Assembly: GCF_900141895.1 (NCBI RefSeq)
Contig: NZ_FQYT01000004.1
Coordinates: 62,001 to 126,000, forward strand
DNA length: 64,000 bases
Reading direction: 5' to 3'
From: Parasporobacterium paucivorans DSM 15970
GTDB lineage: Bacteria; Bacillota; Clostridia; Lachnospirales; Lachnospiraceae
Under the pieces are notes generated by a model. It did not search any database, was not told the DNA's origin, and saw only the letters and a program-made list of their open reading frames with translations. The position numbers and the translations under genes were made by a program. Each line of letters starts with the position of its first letter. The first letter of the stretch is position 1. Below are positions 52,870 to 61,374 of the stretch, piece after piece.

Positions 52870-54120
52870 CTACCCATATATATCGTTTTTTAGCTCTTTC
52901 GGCACGAGTGCTTCAATATATATACCTTCTTCAAGATATTCCTCTTTCAGCAGCTCCCCGTATTTCCGTATTCTCCCGATTTTGGCCGCATCCTGATACG
53001 AAAAAGTTCCTGATATGAACACCCTGCTTTCCCGCAGAATCTTTTCGATCAGCGCCAGAAGCTCCTCCAGCCCTTCCCCGTATTTCACCGATGCCGGCAG
53101 TGTAAAGTCTGCCTTCGGGTCACTCAGAGCGCGATCTCCTTCCAGTAGATCCTGCTTGTTGAACAGGGTGATGATCGTCTTCCCCTCCACTCCCAGATCC
53201 TGCAGCGTCTCATACACAACCTCCATCTGCTTATCCATCTGGGGGCTGGAGCAGTCTACCACGTGCACGATCATGTCCGCATACTTCGCCTCTTCCAGGG
53301 TGCTCCGAAAAGCATCAATCAGATGATGGGGAAGCTTCCTGATAAAACCGACTGTATCCGTAAACAATACTTCCTGTCCATTTTCCAGTTTCAGGTTCCT
53401 GGTAATGGGATCCAGCGTAGCAAAAAGCTTATCTTCTTCCAGTACCCCGGCTTTAGTCAGCCTGTTGAGAAGGGTGGATTTTCCGGCATTGGTATAGCCT
53501 ACGATGGCGATCACAGGAACGGAGTTCTCACTGCGGCGGCTCCGGGCGACGCTTCTGTGTTTTTCCATATCGGCTATTTCATCCTTCAGCTGGCCGATAC
53601 GTTCTTTAATAAGACGCCTGTCCATTTCCAGCTTCTTTTCTCCAGGGCCCCTTGTACCGATTCCCCCTCCGAGCCTGGAAAGGGCGTTGCGCATTCCGAT
53701 GAGCCTCGAAGAACGGTATTTGAGCTGGGCCAGCTCTACCTGTATCTTCCCCTCTCTTGTAGATGCTCTCCGGGCAAAGATATCCAGTATGACCTGAGTC
53801 CGGTCCATAACCTTCGTCTGCAGTGCATTCTCCAGATTCCTGAGCTGGGAAGGCGACATTTCATCGTCACATACGATTCCTGTAGCTCCCAATTCTTCCA
53901 TCAGGATGCCCACTTCTTCTATTTTCCCTTTTCCTATATAAGTGGAAGGATGGGCCGCTTCCCGGTTCTGGATTACCGTCCCCACTGCCAGGCCACCGGC
54001 AGTCTTCACAAGTTCCTTCAGCTCCTCCAGGGAATCTTCCGTATCATCTGCATTCTGAGTGTTCACTCCCACCAGTATGACCTTTTCAATATCTTCCTTC
54101 ATTTCGTAAGTTTTTTCCAT
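52870..54120 (-). CDS. hflX: GTPase HflX
   Basis: A 416-residue ribosome-associated GTPase that splits stalled ribosomes. The N-terminal HflX domain (NREAAHPSTYIGKGK) is followed by a coiled linker with GTRGPGEKKLEMDRR. The G domain carries GYTNAGKST (G1), DTVGFIRKLPHHLIDAFRST (G3 and switch II) and FNKQD (G4). It starts 9 bases after the modC stop and may be read from the mod operon. Confidence 0.95.
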   Translation of the reverse strand: MEKTYEMKEDIEKVILVGVNTQNADDTEDSLEELKELVKTAGGLAVGTVIQNREAAHPSTYIGKGKIEEVGILMEELGATGIVCDDEMSPSQLRNLENALQTKVMDRTQVILDIFARRASTREGKIQVELAQLKYRSSRLIGMRNALSRLGGGIGTRGPGEKKLEMDRRLIKERIGQLKDEIADMEKHRSVARSRRSENSVPVIAIVGYTNAGKSTLLNRLTKAGVLEEDKLFATLDPITRNLKLENGQEVLFTDTVGFIRKLPHHLIDAFRSTLEEAKYADMIVHVVDCSSPQMDKQMEVVYETLQDLGVEGKTIITLFNKQDLLEGDRALSDPKADFTLPASVKYGEGLEELLALIEKILRESRVFISGTFSYQDAAKIGRIRKYGELLKEEYLEEGIYIEALVPKELKNDIYG

Positions 54121-54129
54121 TTTTCTTCC

Positions 54130-55185
54130 TTATTCTAAAAACATTATGTTTTCCGCAGGTATCTCCATGTAACGGATTTCGTCCAATTTATTCAGATATT
54201 CCTTGTTCTCTTTCGAAAACCTCCACCAAAGGGTCGCCCTTTCCCGATTCCCCTTGACCTGGAAAAGATACTGCATTTCGAAAGGCTCTTCCACAGTTCT
54301 GGGATTTTCAATTTCTACAATATTTATTCCATCCGGCCGGACCACGGGGCGCATGTCATGAGCCCGAATCCCCACGTACCGGATGCTGTCTTTAACGGGG
54401 CTGGCAGTCTCCAGTTCCATGCCCCAGTCATCTGCATATACTTTGAAATCATTGATCTTGTGTATGGCAGAGATGTTTTTACAGCCAGTAAGTCTTGCAG
54501 CTTCGGCGTTTTCCGGTTCCTTGAATATTTCCTTCGTACTTCCCTTCAAAAGAATCTCACCCCGGGACATGACCGCCAGCTGCGGACAGAGTTTGTACAA
54601 CTCGTCCCGGCTGTGGGAAACCATGATGGTTTCGCCCCGGAAAGCACGGATGGTTTCAAGAAGCTGGTGCTGCAGCTCATCCTTCAGATGGCTGTCAAGA
54701 GCTGAAAAAGGCTCATCCAGAAGGATTACCTCCGGTTTATATGCGAACATCCTGGCGAGAGCAACTCTCTGCTGCTGTCCTCCCGAGAGCTGCCCCGGGT
54801 ATCTTTTCTGCAGATCCTCTATATGGAATCGCTTCAGCTGTTCCTGTACATTCTGCTCCCTCTCTTCCTTCGTATGTTCCCGGATGCCGCACCGTATGTT
54901 CTCCTCCACAGTCATTGTAGGGAACAGGGCATAGTTCTGAAACAGATATCCGATTTTCCTTTTTTGGGGGGAAAGGTTGATTTTCTTTTCTGAATCAAAA
55001 AGCACCCGGCCGTCTACCACTATTCTCCCGGAGTCCGGTTTTTCGATGCCGGCAATACATTTCAAAGTCATGCTCTTGCCACACCCGGATGCTCCAAGAA
55101 TTCCCATGCATTCCCCGTCGTTTTCAAATCTGGCATCCAGGCTGAAGCCTTTCAGCTTCTTTTGAATATTCACCTCAATCGACAT
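54130..55185 (-). CDS. modC: Molybdate ABC transporter ATP-binding protein
   Basis: A 351-residue ATPase. Walker A is GASGCGKS, the Q-loop is LFQNYALFP, the signature is LSGGQQQRVALARM and Walker B is VILLDEPFSALD. A C-terminal extension of about 120 residues replaces or diverges from the usual TOBE regulatory domain. Molybdate or tungstate is inferred from modA/modB. ATG 55185 overlaps the modB stop (TGATG). Confidence 0.9.
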   Translation of the reverse strand: MSIEVNIQKKLKGFSLDARFENDGECMGILGASGCGKSMTLKCIAGIEKPDSGRIVVDGRVLFDSEKKINLSPQKRKIGYLFQNYALFPTMTVEENIRCGIREHTKEEREQNVQEQLKRFHIEDLQKRYPGQLSGGQQQRVALARMFAYKPEVILLDEPFSALDSHLKDELQHQLLETIRAFRGETIMVSHSRDELYKLCPQLAVMSRGEILLKGSTKEIFKEPENAEAARLTGCKNISAIHKINDFKVYADDWGMELETASPVKDSIRYVGIRAHDMRPVVRPDGINIVEIENPRTVEEPFEMQYLFQVKGNRERATLWWRFSKENKEYLNKLDEIRYMEIPAENIMFLE

Positions 55186-55883
55186 CAGTACCACCCCCTG
55201 GTGTTGCGCATCCCTTTTCCGGAAATAATATTTATGGCTGCAATAACGACAAAGGAGAGAAGCACGATGACAATGACCCAGAATCCGGCCACGTCATAAT
55301 TTCCCCCGGCGACCTCGGAAGCGATGGCCACGGCAATCGTCTGAGTCTTTCCCAGTATATTGCCGGCCAGCATGGATGTCGCACCGTACTCGCCCAGAGC
55401 CCTGGCAAAGGTCAGCACGGTTCCCGAGGCAATTCCGGGTCCGGCCGCCGGCACGATGATTTTCCAGAATATCCTTCTTTCGGACATTCCCAATGTCCTG
55501 CCGGCGTACAGCAGATTTACATCTACCTGTTCAAAGGCTCCTCTTGCATTCCTGTACATAAGAGGGAATGCTATGGCAACCGCCGCAATGACACAGCCAG
55601 GCCAGGTCAGAACGAACCTGAGTCCGAATTCCGCATTCAGGAACCCTCCCACCGGACGTCTCAGGCTGAATATAAGCAGCAGAAGAAATCCAGCCACAGT
55701 GGGCGGAAGCACCAGAGGCATGGTAAGTATCCCATCTAATATCCATTTGACTTTTTTATTCACCCGCATAATCAGCCAGGCAAACAAAATCCCCAGAAAG
55801 AAAGAGAAGAAGGTAGCCACGACGCCGGTTTTTAACGATATAAAAAGCGGACTCCAATTTATTTCCTGTATAATTTCCAACAT
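55185..55883 (-). CDS. modB: Molybdate ABC transporter permease
   Basis: A 232-residue membrane protein with five to six hydrophobic segments. The coupling loop is EQVDVNLLYAGRTLGMSERRIFWKIIVPAAGPGI, and LARALGEYGATSML-type residues follow (here FARALGEYGATSML). ATG 55883 has GGAGAG 5 bases upstream. A terminator separates it from modA. Confidence 0.93.
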   Translation of the reverse strand: MLEIIQEINWSPLFISLKTGVVATFFSFFLGILFAWLIMRVNKKVKWILDGILTMPLVLPPTVAGFLLLLIFSLRRPVGGFLNAEFGLRFVLTWPGCVIAAVAIAFPLMYRNARGAFEQVDVNLLYAGRTLGMSERRIFWKIIVPAAGPGIASGTVLTFARALGEYGATSMLAGNILGKTQTIAVAIASEVAGGNYDVAGFWVIVIVLLSFVVIAAINIISGKGMRNTRGWY

Positions 55884-55901
55884 AATCACTCTCCAGATAG
55901 T

Positions 55902-55927
55902 AAAAAAACGAGGACTCTGGGTCCTCG
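55902..55927 (-). terminator. Terminator between modA and modB
   Basis: CGAGGAC and GTCCTCG form a 7-bp stem with a 5-base loop, followed on the minus strand by seven T residues. It should cut most transcripts after modA and leave less modBC message. Confidence 0.9.
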
Positions 55928-55942
55928 CTTTATTATACTTTA

Positions 55943-56776
55943 TTATTCTCCTATTGAAAACCCATATTGTTCGAAAACAGCTTTCGCGGCATCCGTCTGC
56001 AAAAACGCAAGGAACGCTGCTGCGGCGTCCGCCTGTGTTTCATCCGCCAGGGCATTTTCAACAAGAGCTGCCGGATATACGGCCGGATCCATGCTTCCCG
56101 CAGGCGCTTCGGCGATAACTTCCACAGAATCCGGCATGGACTGGGCATCTGTTGCATATACGACTCCCACTTCATTGCTTCCCTCGCTCACAGCGGTCAG
56201 CACAGCCGTAACATCGGAACCAAGATTGATTTCCATCGCATTCACTTTATCCGTCATGCCAAGATTTGCAAATACCGTTCTGGCATAATCGCCCACGGGA
56301 ACACCTTCTCCTCCGAGCGCAATGCTGGCAGCATTTGTAACATTTTCAAAGCCCGTGACGGTGGTCTCTGTACCCTTTCCTTTGATCAGGACAATCTTGT
56401 TCTCCAGTAGATTTACGATTGAATCCGTTTTAATGAATCCGCCGGCATTCAGTTCATTCATCTGTTTCGCTGCTGCCGAGAAGAATATATCACATTCTGC
56501 TCCCTCCTGAATCTGCGTCTGCAGCTTTCCCGAACTGTCCGGGTTATAAACGATCGTTATCTCAGGATGCTCTTCATTATACATGGTCTGCAGCTGCGTC
56601 ATAGCATTCTTCAGGCTAGCCGCAATAAACACATTGATAGTTGCAGGTACGGCTGCCTGCGTTGTCGTCTCGGCTGCAGTCGTTGTTTCCTCCTCATTGC
56701 TTCCACATGCAGCAAGTGATCCGCCTACCATCAAAAGCGCCAGCACAAGCATCAGTGTCTTTTTCAAAAGCTTCAT
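55943..56776 (-). CDS. modA: Molybdate-binding lipoprotein
   Basis: A 277-residue lipoprotein. The signal sequence ends in the lipobox SLAAC (cysteine near residue 24), then an E/T-rich linker to about residue 44. The binding domain has VFIAASLKNAMTQLQ, VYNPDSSGKLQTQI and GAECDIFFSAA, which carry the serines that hold the oxyanion in ModA. GGAGG lies 8 bases before the ATG. The leader contains an iterated repeat. Confidence 0.93.
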   Translation of the reverse strand: MKLLKKTLMLVLALLMVGGSLAACGSNEEETTTAAETTTQAAVPATINVFIAASLKNAMTQLQTMYNEEHPEITIVYNPDSSGKLQTQIQEGAECDIFFSAAAKQMNELNAGGFIKTDSIVNLLENKIVLIKGKGTETTVTGFENVTNAASIALGGEGVPVGDYARTVFANLGMTDKVNAMEINLGSDVTAVLTAVSEGSNEVGVVYATDAQSMPDSVEVIAEAPAGSMDPAVYPAALVENALADETQADAAAAFLAFLQTDAAKAVFEQYGFSIGE

Positions 56777-56794
56777 ACATTCATCCTCCGTTTT

Positions 56795-56865
56795 GTTATG
56801 TTTAGTTATGTTTTGTTATGTTATGTTTCTTTATGTTTTACATGATAATTTATTTGTTATGTTTT
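56795..56865. repeat. Iterated GTTATGTTT motifs in the modA promoter and leader
   Basis: GTTATGTT begins at 56795, 56805, 56815, 56820 and 56856, with a variant TTTATGTTT at 56830. The first three are spaced exactly 10 bp, one DNA turn. The copy at 56856 lies between the -35 and -10 of modA; the others are downstream of the likely transcript start. They read AAACATAAC on the modA strand. Confidence 0.8.
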
Positions 56866-56870
56866 GTCAA
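56842..56870 (-). promoter_or_regulatory. Sigma-A promoter of modA
   Basis: TTGACA (56870-56865) and TATCAT (56847-56842) are separated by 17 bases. The transcript would start near 56835, giving a leader of about 60 bases made largely of the repeats. Confidence 0.7.
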
Positions 56871-56957
56871 TCCTTGTTTTGCTTGTTTTGCGGATATCAC
56901 TTATTCTAATTTTTAAACAATAACCCTTATTTTAGCATAATTATTCAACATAAATGA

Positions 56958-56986
56958 TTGAATTGCGCTAATAAAATGTATATAAT
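56958..56986 (+). promoter_or_regulatory. Sigma-A promoter of the LysR gene
   Basis: TTGAAT (56958-56963) and a perfect TATAAT (56981-56986) are 17 bases apart. Just downstream GGGTCC (56995-57000) can pair with GGACCC (57017-57022) as a 5' stem of the message. Confidence 0.75.
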
Positions 56987-57056
56987 CGAAGTACGGGTCC
57001 TGGACTGCAGCGGACTGGACCCTGGCAGCGAGTAAAGATATACAGGGAGGTACACC

Positions 57057-57932
57057 ATGTTAAATTTACGATATTACCATTATTTTTCTATTGTTGCTGA
57101 CTATCTCGATTATGAAGAAGCAGCCAAACAGCTTTACATGGATAAAAAAATATTAAAGAACCAAATCAAAAAACTGGAAAAAGATGTGGGAATGCCTCTG
57201 TTCAGCGGAAGCAAACACCTTCAGCTGACGGCAGCCGGGGAAACTGAACTGAAACACGCAAAGGCAATAATCTCGGAAGCAGCAGAGGGCTACACAAAAT
57301 TAAGAAACTTTACACAGGGAAGAAAAAGTCTGAAAATCGGATTTTTATTCTGTCAGACCATGAATCTTCTGCCGCCCAAACTGGAGATGTTCACAAAAAA
57401 ATATCATGGCGTTGTTGAAATCGAGATGATGAGCTGGAAAGACATATACAAGAATCTCGAAGACGGAACAATTGATATAGGAATAACCACATCCTATGAT
57501 TTAGATAAGATACCAGGATTAGATTATAAACCCTTATACACGGAGTTCATCTATGCCGTGCTGAGGGAAGACCACCCACTTGCCGACAACAAAACCATCG
57601 TGCTGTCATCTCTGGCTCGAGAGCCCTTTTTGGCACTGCACCCGGACGCATCGCCAGGTGAGTACCAGCAGACAATAGACCTGTGTGCCGAGTGGGGTTT
57701 TGCCCCCAATTTCGTATTCCGTGCTCACATGCTCGAATCCATCCTGCTGATGGTAAGGGCTGACATGGGCGTAGCCCTGCTGCCTCATTCTTCCGAGGGC
57801 CTGGGGTTCAAAGATCTGAAATACATCCCTATTGACAACGAAAGAATCGAAATGGATGTAGTTCTTGCATACCATAAAAGCAATACGAATCCCATGGTAG
57901 AAGAATTTTTAAAAGTATGGGACAAGGATTAA
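57057..57932 (+). CDS. LysR-family transcriptional regulator, divergent from modA
   Basis: A 291-residue regulator. The N-terminal winged HTH (LRYYHYFSIVADYLDYEEAAKQLYMDKKILKNQIKKLEKDVG) is somewhat atypical but keeps the LysR layout. From about residue 90 an effector-binding domain follows, starting KIGFLFCQTMNLL. GGGAGG precedes the ATG. Back-to-back placement with modA makes it the first candidate to bind the modA repeats. The effector (molybdate, tungstate or a metabolite) is unknown. Confidence 0.9.
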   Translation: MLNLRYYHYFSIVADYLDYEEAAKQLYMDKKILKNQIKKLEKDVGMPLFSGSKHLQLTAAGETELKHAKAIISEAAEGYTKLRNFTQGRKSLKIGFLFCQTMNLLPPKLEMFTKKYHGVVEIEMMSWKDIYKNLEDGTIDIGITTSYDLDKIPGLDYKPLYTEFIYAVLREDHPLADNKTIVLSSLAREPFLALHPDASPGEYQQTIDLCAEWGFAPNFVFRAHMLESILLMVRADMGVALLPHSSEGLGFKDLKYIPIDNERIEMDVVLAYHKSNTNPMVEEFLKVWDKD

Positions 57933-57937
57933 TCACT

Positions 57938-57963
57938 CCGCCGGCTGTGCCGGCGGTTTTTTT
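57938..57963 (+). terminator. Terminator of the LysR gene
   Basis: CCGCCGGC and GCCGGCGG form an 8-bp perfect stem with a TGT loop, followed by seven T residues. Confidence 0.95.
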
Positions 57964-57991
57964 GCGGGTCTTCCGATTTTCAATGGAGGGT

Positions 57992-58020
57992 TTTACATTT
58001 TCATTAATCGATGTTACAAT
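57992..58020 (+). promoter_or_regulatory. Promoter of the mop gene
   Basis: TTTACA (57992-57997) and TACAAT (58015-58020) are separated by 17 bases, about 28 bases before the mop ATG. Confidence 0.65.
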
Positions 58021-58048
58021 CAGAAAAACACACACAGGAGGCAGTTTT

Positions 58049-58261
58049 ATGAAACTCAGTGCCAGGAATCAGATAAAAGGCAGGATAGTAAGGATTGACA
58101 AAGGACAGGTCAACTGCACCGTAGCCCTTGATATCGGCGGAGGGAATATTGTGACAGCGACAATCTCCAGGTCTTCGGTGGAGGAGCTCGCACTTCACCC
58201 AGGAATGGATGCATACGCCATCATCAAGGCCACCTCTGTCATGATCGGCGTCGATGAATAG
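58049..58261 (+). CDS. Mop-domain molybdate-binding protein (molbindin)
   Basis: A 70-residue protein formed by a single TOBE/Mop domain: SARNQIKGRIVRIDKGQVN, then EELALHPGMDAYAIIKATSVMIGVD. Molbindins assemble into oligomers that store molybdate or tungstate in the cytoplasm. GGAGG lies 7 bases before the ATG, so the longer upstream frame is rejected. Its end is 13 bases before the next gene's start. Confidence 0.9.
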   Translation: MKLSARNQIKGRIVRIDKGQVNCTVALDIGGGNIVTATISRSSVEELALHPGMDAYAIIKATSVMIGVDE

Positions 58262-58274
58262 TTACGGTGGTGAC

Positions 58275-59231
58275 ATGGATAAACTCTATACGGCTCAGGA
58301 AATAGCCGAAAAATTAAAAATCAAAAAAAACACGGTATATGAATTAATCAAACGTGGCGAACTGCATTCCACAAAAATCGGCAAACAGATACGCATCAGC
58401 CAGCAGGATATTGACACCTACCTGGGGCGTTCTTCAGAATCTGCGGACCGCACTACTTCTGACAACCGCTCGCCGGTTCCTTTTGTCGAAAGTTCCGTAG
58501 TCAAAAGGGATTACCTGAAGTATTCCAACGGATTGATCCTCTCCGGACACGAATCTCTGCTGGATCAGTTATGTTCCCAGATAGGGGCCCATCCACTCGG
58601 CCTCCCGGTTCTGCGTTCCCATGTAGGAAGTTACGATGGCCTGTATTCGCTATATTTCAAAAAAATCCATGTGGCCGCTGTACATCTTTGGGACAAAGAC
58701 GAGAACAGCTATAACCGTTCGTATATCAAAAGGTTTCTTCCCGGAATCGAAACCGTGCTTTTGCATTTCGTCCGCAGAAACCAGGGTTTTTTCGTGCAAA
58801 AGGGAAACCCCCTGAATATAAAGAGTTTTCAGGATCTGGTCAGGGATGACGTGATATTCATAAACCGGGAGCCGGGAAGTGGAACAAGAATTCTTCTGGA
58901 CGGGATGCTGAGCCTGAAGCGGATTCAGGGAGAGGAAATCTCCGGATACCAAAATGAAGTCCTGTCCCATTTTGCTGCTGCATCCGCTGTTTCCTCCAGG
59001 GAAGCCGATGTGGCGCTCGGCTGTGAGAGCCAGCTGAGCCAGTTTCCCTCTCTGGATTTCGTGCCCGTCCAGACAGAATCCTACGACCTGGTATTTCTGA
59101 AAAGAGATATGGATAAGCCTGTTTACCGCGCAATGATCGAGATCTTAAATGACAGCCAGTTCCGGACGGCCATCTCCGGAATCCGCGGATACGACATCAA
59201 GGAAATGGGCAAGTACGAAATCATTTCTTAA
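58275..59231 (+). CDS. HTH regulator with internal periplasmic-binding-like domain (one-component Mo sensor)
   Basis: A 318-residue cytoplasmic protein. Residues 1-50 are an excisionase/MerR-like HTH (LYTAQEIAEKLKIKKNTVYELIKRGELHSTKIGKQIRISQ). Residues about 75-310 are a PBP-like domain with NREPGSGTRILLD, a pattern of molybdate/tungstate-binding regulators. No signal peptide or membrane segment is present, so it senses an internal ligand. ATG 58275 with GGTGG upstream is preferred to an ATG inside mop. Co-transcription with mop and proximity to modABC support control of Mo uptake or Mo enzymes. Confidence 0.87.
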   Translation: MDKLYTAQEIAEKLKIKKNTVYELIKRGELHSTKIGKQIRISQQDIDTYLGRSSESADRTTSDNRSPVPFVESSVVKRDYLKYSNGLILSGHESLLDQLCSQIGAHPLGLPVLRSHVGSYDGLYSLYFKKIHVAAVHLWDKDENSYNRSYIKRFLPGIETVLLHFVRRNQGFFVQKGNPLNIKSFQDLVRDDVIFINREPGSGTRILLDGMLSLKRIQGEEISGYQNEVLSHFAAASAVSSREADVALGCESQLSQFPSLDFVPVQTESYDLVFLKRDMDKPVYRAMIEILNDSQFRTAISGIRGYDIKEMGKYEIIS

Positions 59232-59244
59232 AACCGAACCCCTG

Positions 59245-59297
59245 AAAAAGGGCGTCGCCCGGCAGCTGATGACCAGCTGCCGGGCGACGCCCTTTTT
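59245..59297. terminator. Strong bidirectional terminator with 24-bp arms
   Basis: AAAAAGGGCGTCGCCCGGCA and the following CTG pair perfectly with the complement at 59274-59297 around a 5-base loop. A and T runs on both sides serve both strands. It lies between the convergent regulator and the small Cys-containing gene, seven bases from the latter. Confidence 0.93.
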
Positions 59298-59304
59298 ATT
59301 TTCA

Positions 59305-59625
59305 TTATTCAAACTTTATTTCTGTATCCTTTGGCAACGCCAGATTACATTCCACCTCTGCACACTTGATGATCCCCGCGATGGTCGGACACCCGCAATG
59401 ACCAGGAAATTTCTCGGAAGCATATGCAAAGAACGGACCGGTGCCTGGTTTTTTCAGACAGATGTCATAGGTATCAAAGGTATCTCCAAGCTCCTGCATC
59501 ATATTTCTAACTGACTCACATGCCGACACAACCTTCAGCTGTACCTCCATATCGTCTTCCATCGATGTGGCTTCAATTACAGTTTTCAATCCGCAGATAC
59601 CCGGATCAACTTTTACTTTTGTCAT
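59305..59625 (-). CDS. Conserved small Cys-containing protein, function unknown
   Basis: A 106-residue protein with a ferredoxin-like or Fe-S-assembly flavour but no family I can name with confidence. Cysteines occur in PGICGLK, VSACESV, YDICLKK and in a late cluster HCGCPTIAGIIKCAEVEC. There is no signal peptide. It follows the SufB-like gene by 13 bases, so it is probably made together with the SufC/SufB pair. A role in Fe-S cluster handling, such as carrier or scaffold, is inferred from position only. Confidence 0.65.
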   Translation of the reverse strand: MTKVKVDPGICGLKTVIEATSMEDDMEVQLKVVSACESVRNMMQELGDTFDTYDICLKKPGTGPFFAYASEKFPGHCGCPTIAGIIKCAEVECNLALPKDTEIKFE

Positions 59626-59638
59626 GAATTTTTCCTCC

Positions 59639-60556
59639 CTATTTCAAAAATCCGCTTATAATCTGCGCTTCTGCTTCTTCCTCGGTCAGTCCCAGCGTCA
59701 TGAGCTTTATTATCTGATCTCCTGCAATCTTGCCTATGGCCGCTTCATGTATCAGGCTTGCATCCAGATTGTTTGCGGTAATTTCCGGAATGGCGCTGAT
59801 CCTTGCATTGCCCATGATGATTGCATCACATTCACTGTGACCGCTGCACCTTGCGTTTCCGTTGATTTTTGCCAGGAAAAGCTGAGAGGAATCATCCTTG
59901 GCAACAGACCGGGATACCACATTGGTACTGGATCCATCTCCGTCAAGATCGACTTGGAATGAGGTCTTCGCATATTGCTTTCCGTGAGTCATCAGTTTTT
60001 CATTAATGACCAGGGTTGCCCCTTCTTTCAATACGGCTTCTGTAATCCTGTCTGTAGAATCCACCCCCTTAATCTGGGTGGTCTCCATCTCCATGTGGCT
60101 GTCTTCTTCCATTTTCACTATGGTAGTCGGATTCATGACCCTGGCGCCGCTGCCATCCCCTTCCCCGTAGTGCTTCTCCACATATTTTACTTTTGCACCT
60201 TTCCCAACATAAAAAGTGTGTATCCCGTCATGCCTCGACTCTTCATCCCCACCATTATGGATTCCGCAGCCAGCAATGATGGTCACATCCGCCCCTTCAC
60301 CGATCAGGAAATCATTGTACACCATGTCCTGCAAACCGCTTTCGCTCACTACCACCGGAATATGGACGTTCTCATTTTTTGTGCCTGGTTTGATGATTAT
60401 ATCGATGCCGGGCTTATCTTCCTTTGAAACAATATCGATGTTGTCCGTGACGTTCCTTCCGGCCTTTTCCCCATTTGCCCTTATATTATATGCTCCAGTC
60501 GGCAGTTCATGCAGACCGGCAACCTTTTCCAATAAGTCCATTTGTATTTCATCCAT
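59639..60556 (-). CDS. Minimal SufB/SufD-like Fe-S assembly protein
   Basis: A 305-residue SufBD-core protein, much shorter than E. coli SufB (495). It keeps the beta-helix core and the family C terminus ASLIHEAAIGKIAGDQIIKLM with LGLTEEEAEAQIISGF. A cysteine at CSGHSECDAI may take part in cluster assembly. With the SufC-like ATPase it forms the two-gene SufBC-like minimal system (SMS type) known from archaea and strict anaerobes. SufS, SufU and SufE are not nearby. Confidence 0.85.
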   Translation of the reverse strand: MDEIQMDLLEKVAGLHELPTGAYNIRANGEKAGRNVTDNIDIVSKEDKPGIDIIIKPGTKNENVHIPVVVSESGLQDMVYNDFLIGEGADVTIIAGCGIHNGGDEESRHDGIHTFYVGKGAKVKYVEKHYGEGDGSGARVMNPTTIVKMEEDSHMEMETTQIKGVDSTDRITEAVLKEGATLVINEKLMTHGKQYAKTSFQVDLDGDGSSTNVVSRSVAKDDSSQLFLAKINGNARCSGHSECDAIIMGNARISAIPEITANNLDASLIHEAAIGKIAGDQIIKLMTLGLTEEEAEAQIISGFLK

Positions 60557-60579
60557 AAAAAATCCTCGCTTTATCTGAT

Positions 60580-61305
60580 CTATTGTTCTTCCGTGTAAAA
60601 TCTGCAGGAATCCGTATCTTTAAGCAGTTCGGGAAGTATTTCATCCTTCTTCCCATGGGCTTCAATTTTCCCTTCACGTATGACAATGATTTCATCAGCG
60701 ACGTTCAGGATTCTCTCCTGGTGGGAGATAATAATGACGGAATTATGCTGCTCCTTATGCATCCTTTCGAATATCCGGATCAGATTGCTGAAGCTCCATA
60801 AATCGATGCCGGCTTCTGGTTCATCAAATACGGACAGCTTCGTTCCCCTGGCGATTACGGTGGCTATCTCTATACGTTTGAGCTCCCCGCCTGACAGGCT
60901 TGCATCCACGTCACGGTTGATATAATCTCTGGCACAGAGTCCTACTTCCGATAAATAATCACAGGCTTTCGCTATAGTGATCTCATCCCTGGCTGCAAGC
61001 CGGATCAGATCCCGTACCTTGATGCCCTTAAATCTCACGGGCTGCTGAAATGCAAAGCTTATGCCCAGATTCGCCCGCTCTGTTATACTCTTATCCGTTA
61101 TGTCAATACCGTCAAAAAAAATCTGGCCTGCGGTAGGCTTTTCGATTCCGGCAATCAGCCTGGCAAGGGTTGATTTTCCGCCTCCGTTTGGTCCTGTAAT
61201 CACAAAAAACTTTGAGTCGTCAAAGGTGAAATTGATATTCTTAATAATCTCCTTCTTATCGTTATCATCCTTCACTCCAAATGAAAGATTTCTAAGTTCC
61301 AGCAT
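60580..61305 (-). CDS. SufC-like ATPase
   Basis: A 241-residue soluble ABC-type ATPase that drives conformational change in the SufB-like partner during Fe-S assembly. Walker A is GPNGGGKST, the signature is LSGGELKRIEIA and Walker B is KLSVFDEPEAGIDLWS, the last part being typical of SufC. ATG 61305 follows AGGAGG; a longer frame has no ribosome site. It is 23 bases upstream of the SufB-like gene. Confidence 0.88.
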   Translation of the reverse strand: MLELRNLSFGVKDDNDKKEIIKNINFTFDDSKFFVITGPNGGGKSTLARLIAGIEKPTAGQIFFDGIDITDKSITERANLGISFAFQQPVRFKGIKVRDLIRLAARDEITIAKACDYLSEVGLCARDYINRDVDASLSGGELKRIEIATVIARGTKLSVFDEPEAGIDLWSFSNLIRIFERMHKEQHNSVIIISHQERILNVADEIIVIREGKIEAHGKKDEILPELLKDTDSCRFYTEEQ

Positions 61306-61374
61306 TGTATTTCCTCCTAGCAGGGTTAATATCTTTCTATCATCAGAACATAATATCAAATCGCACAAATAAAA

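Noticed and set aside
54130-55883. Sulfate or thiosulfate (cysAWT-type) transporter
   Set aside because: One permease instead of two, a ModA-type binding protein, and neighbouring Mop-domain genes favour molybdate/tungstate.
56795-56865. CRISPR or replication-origin iterons
   Set aside because: Units are only about 9-10 bp, lie within one promoter and leader, and no Rep or Cas gene is near; an operator array explains them better.
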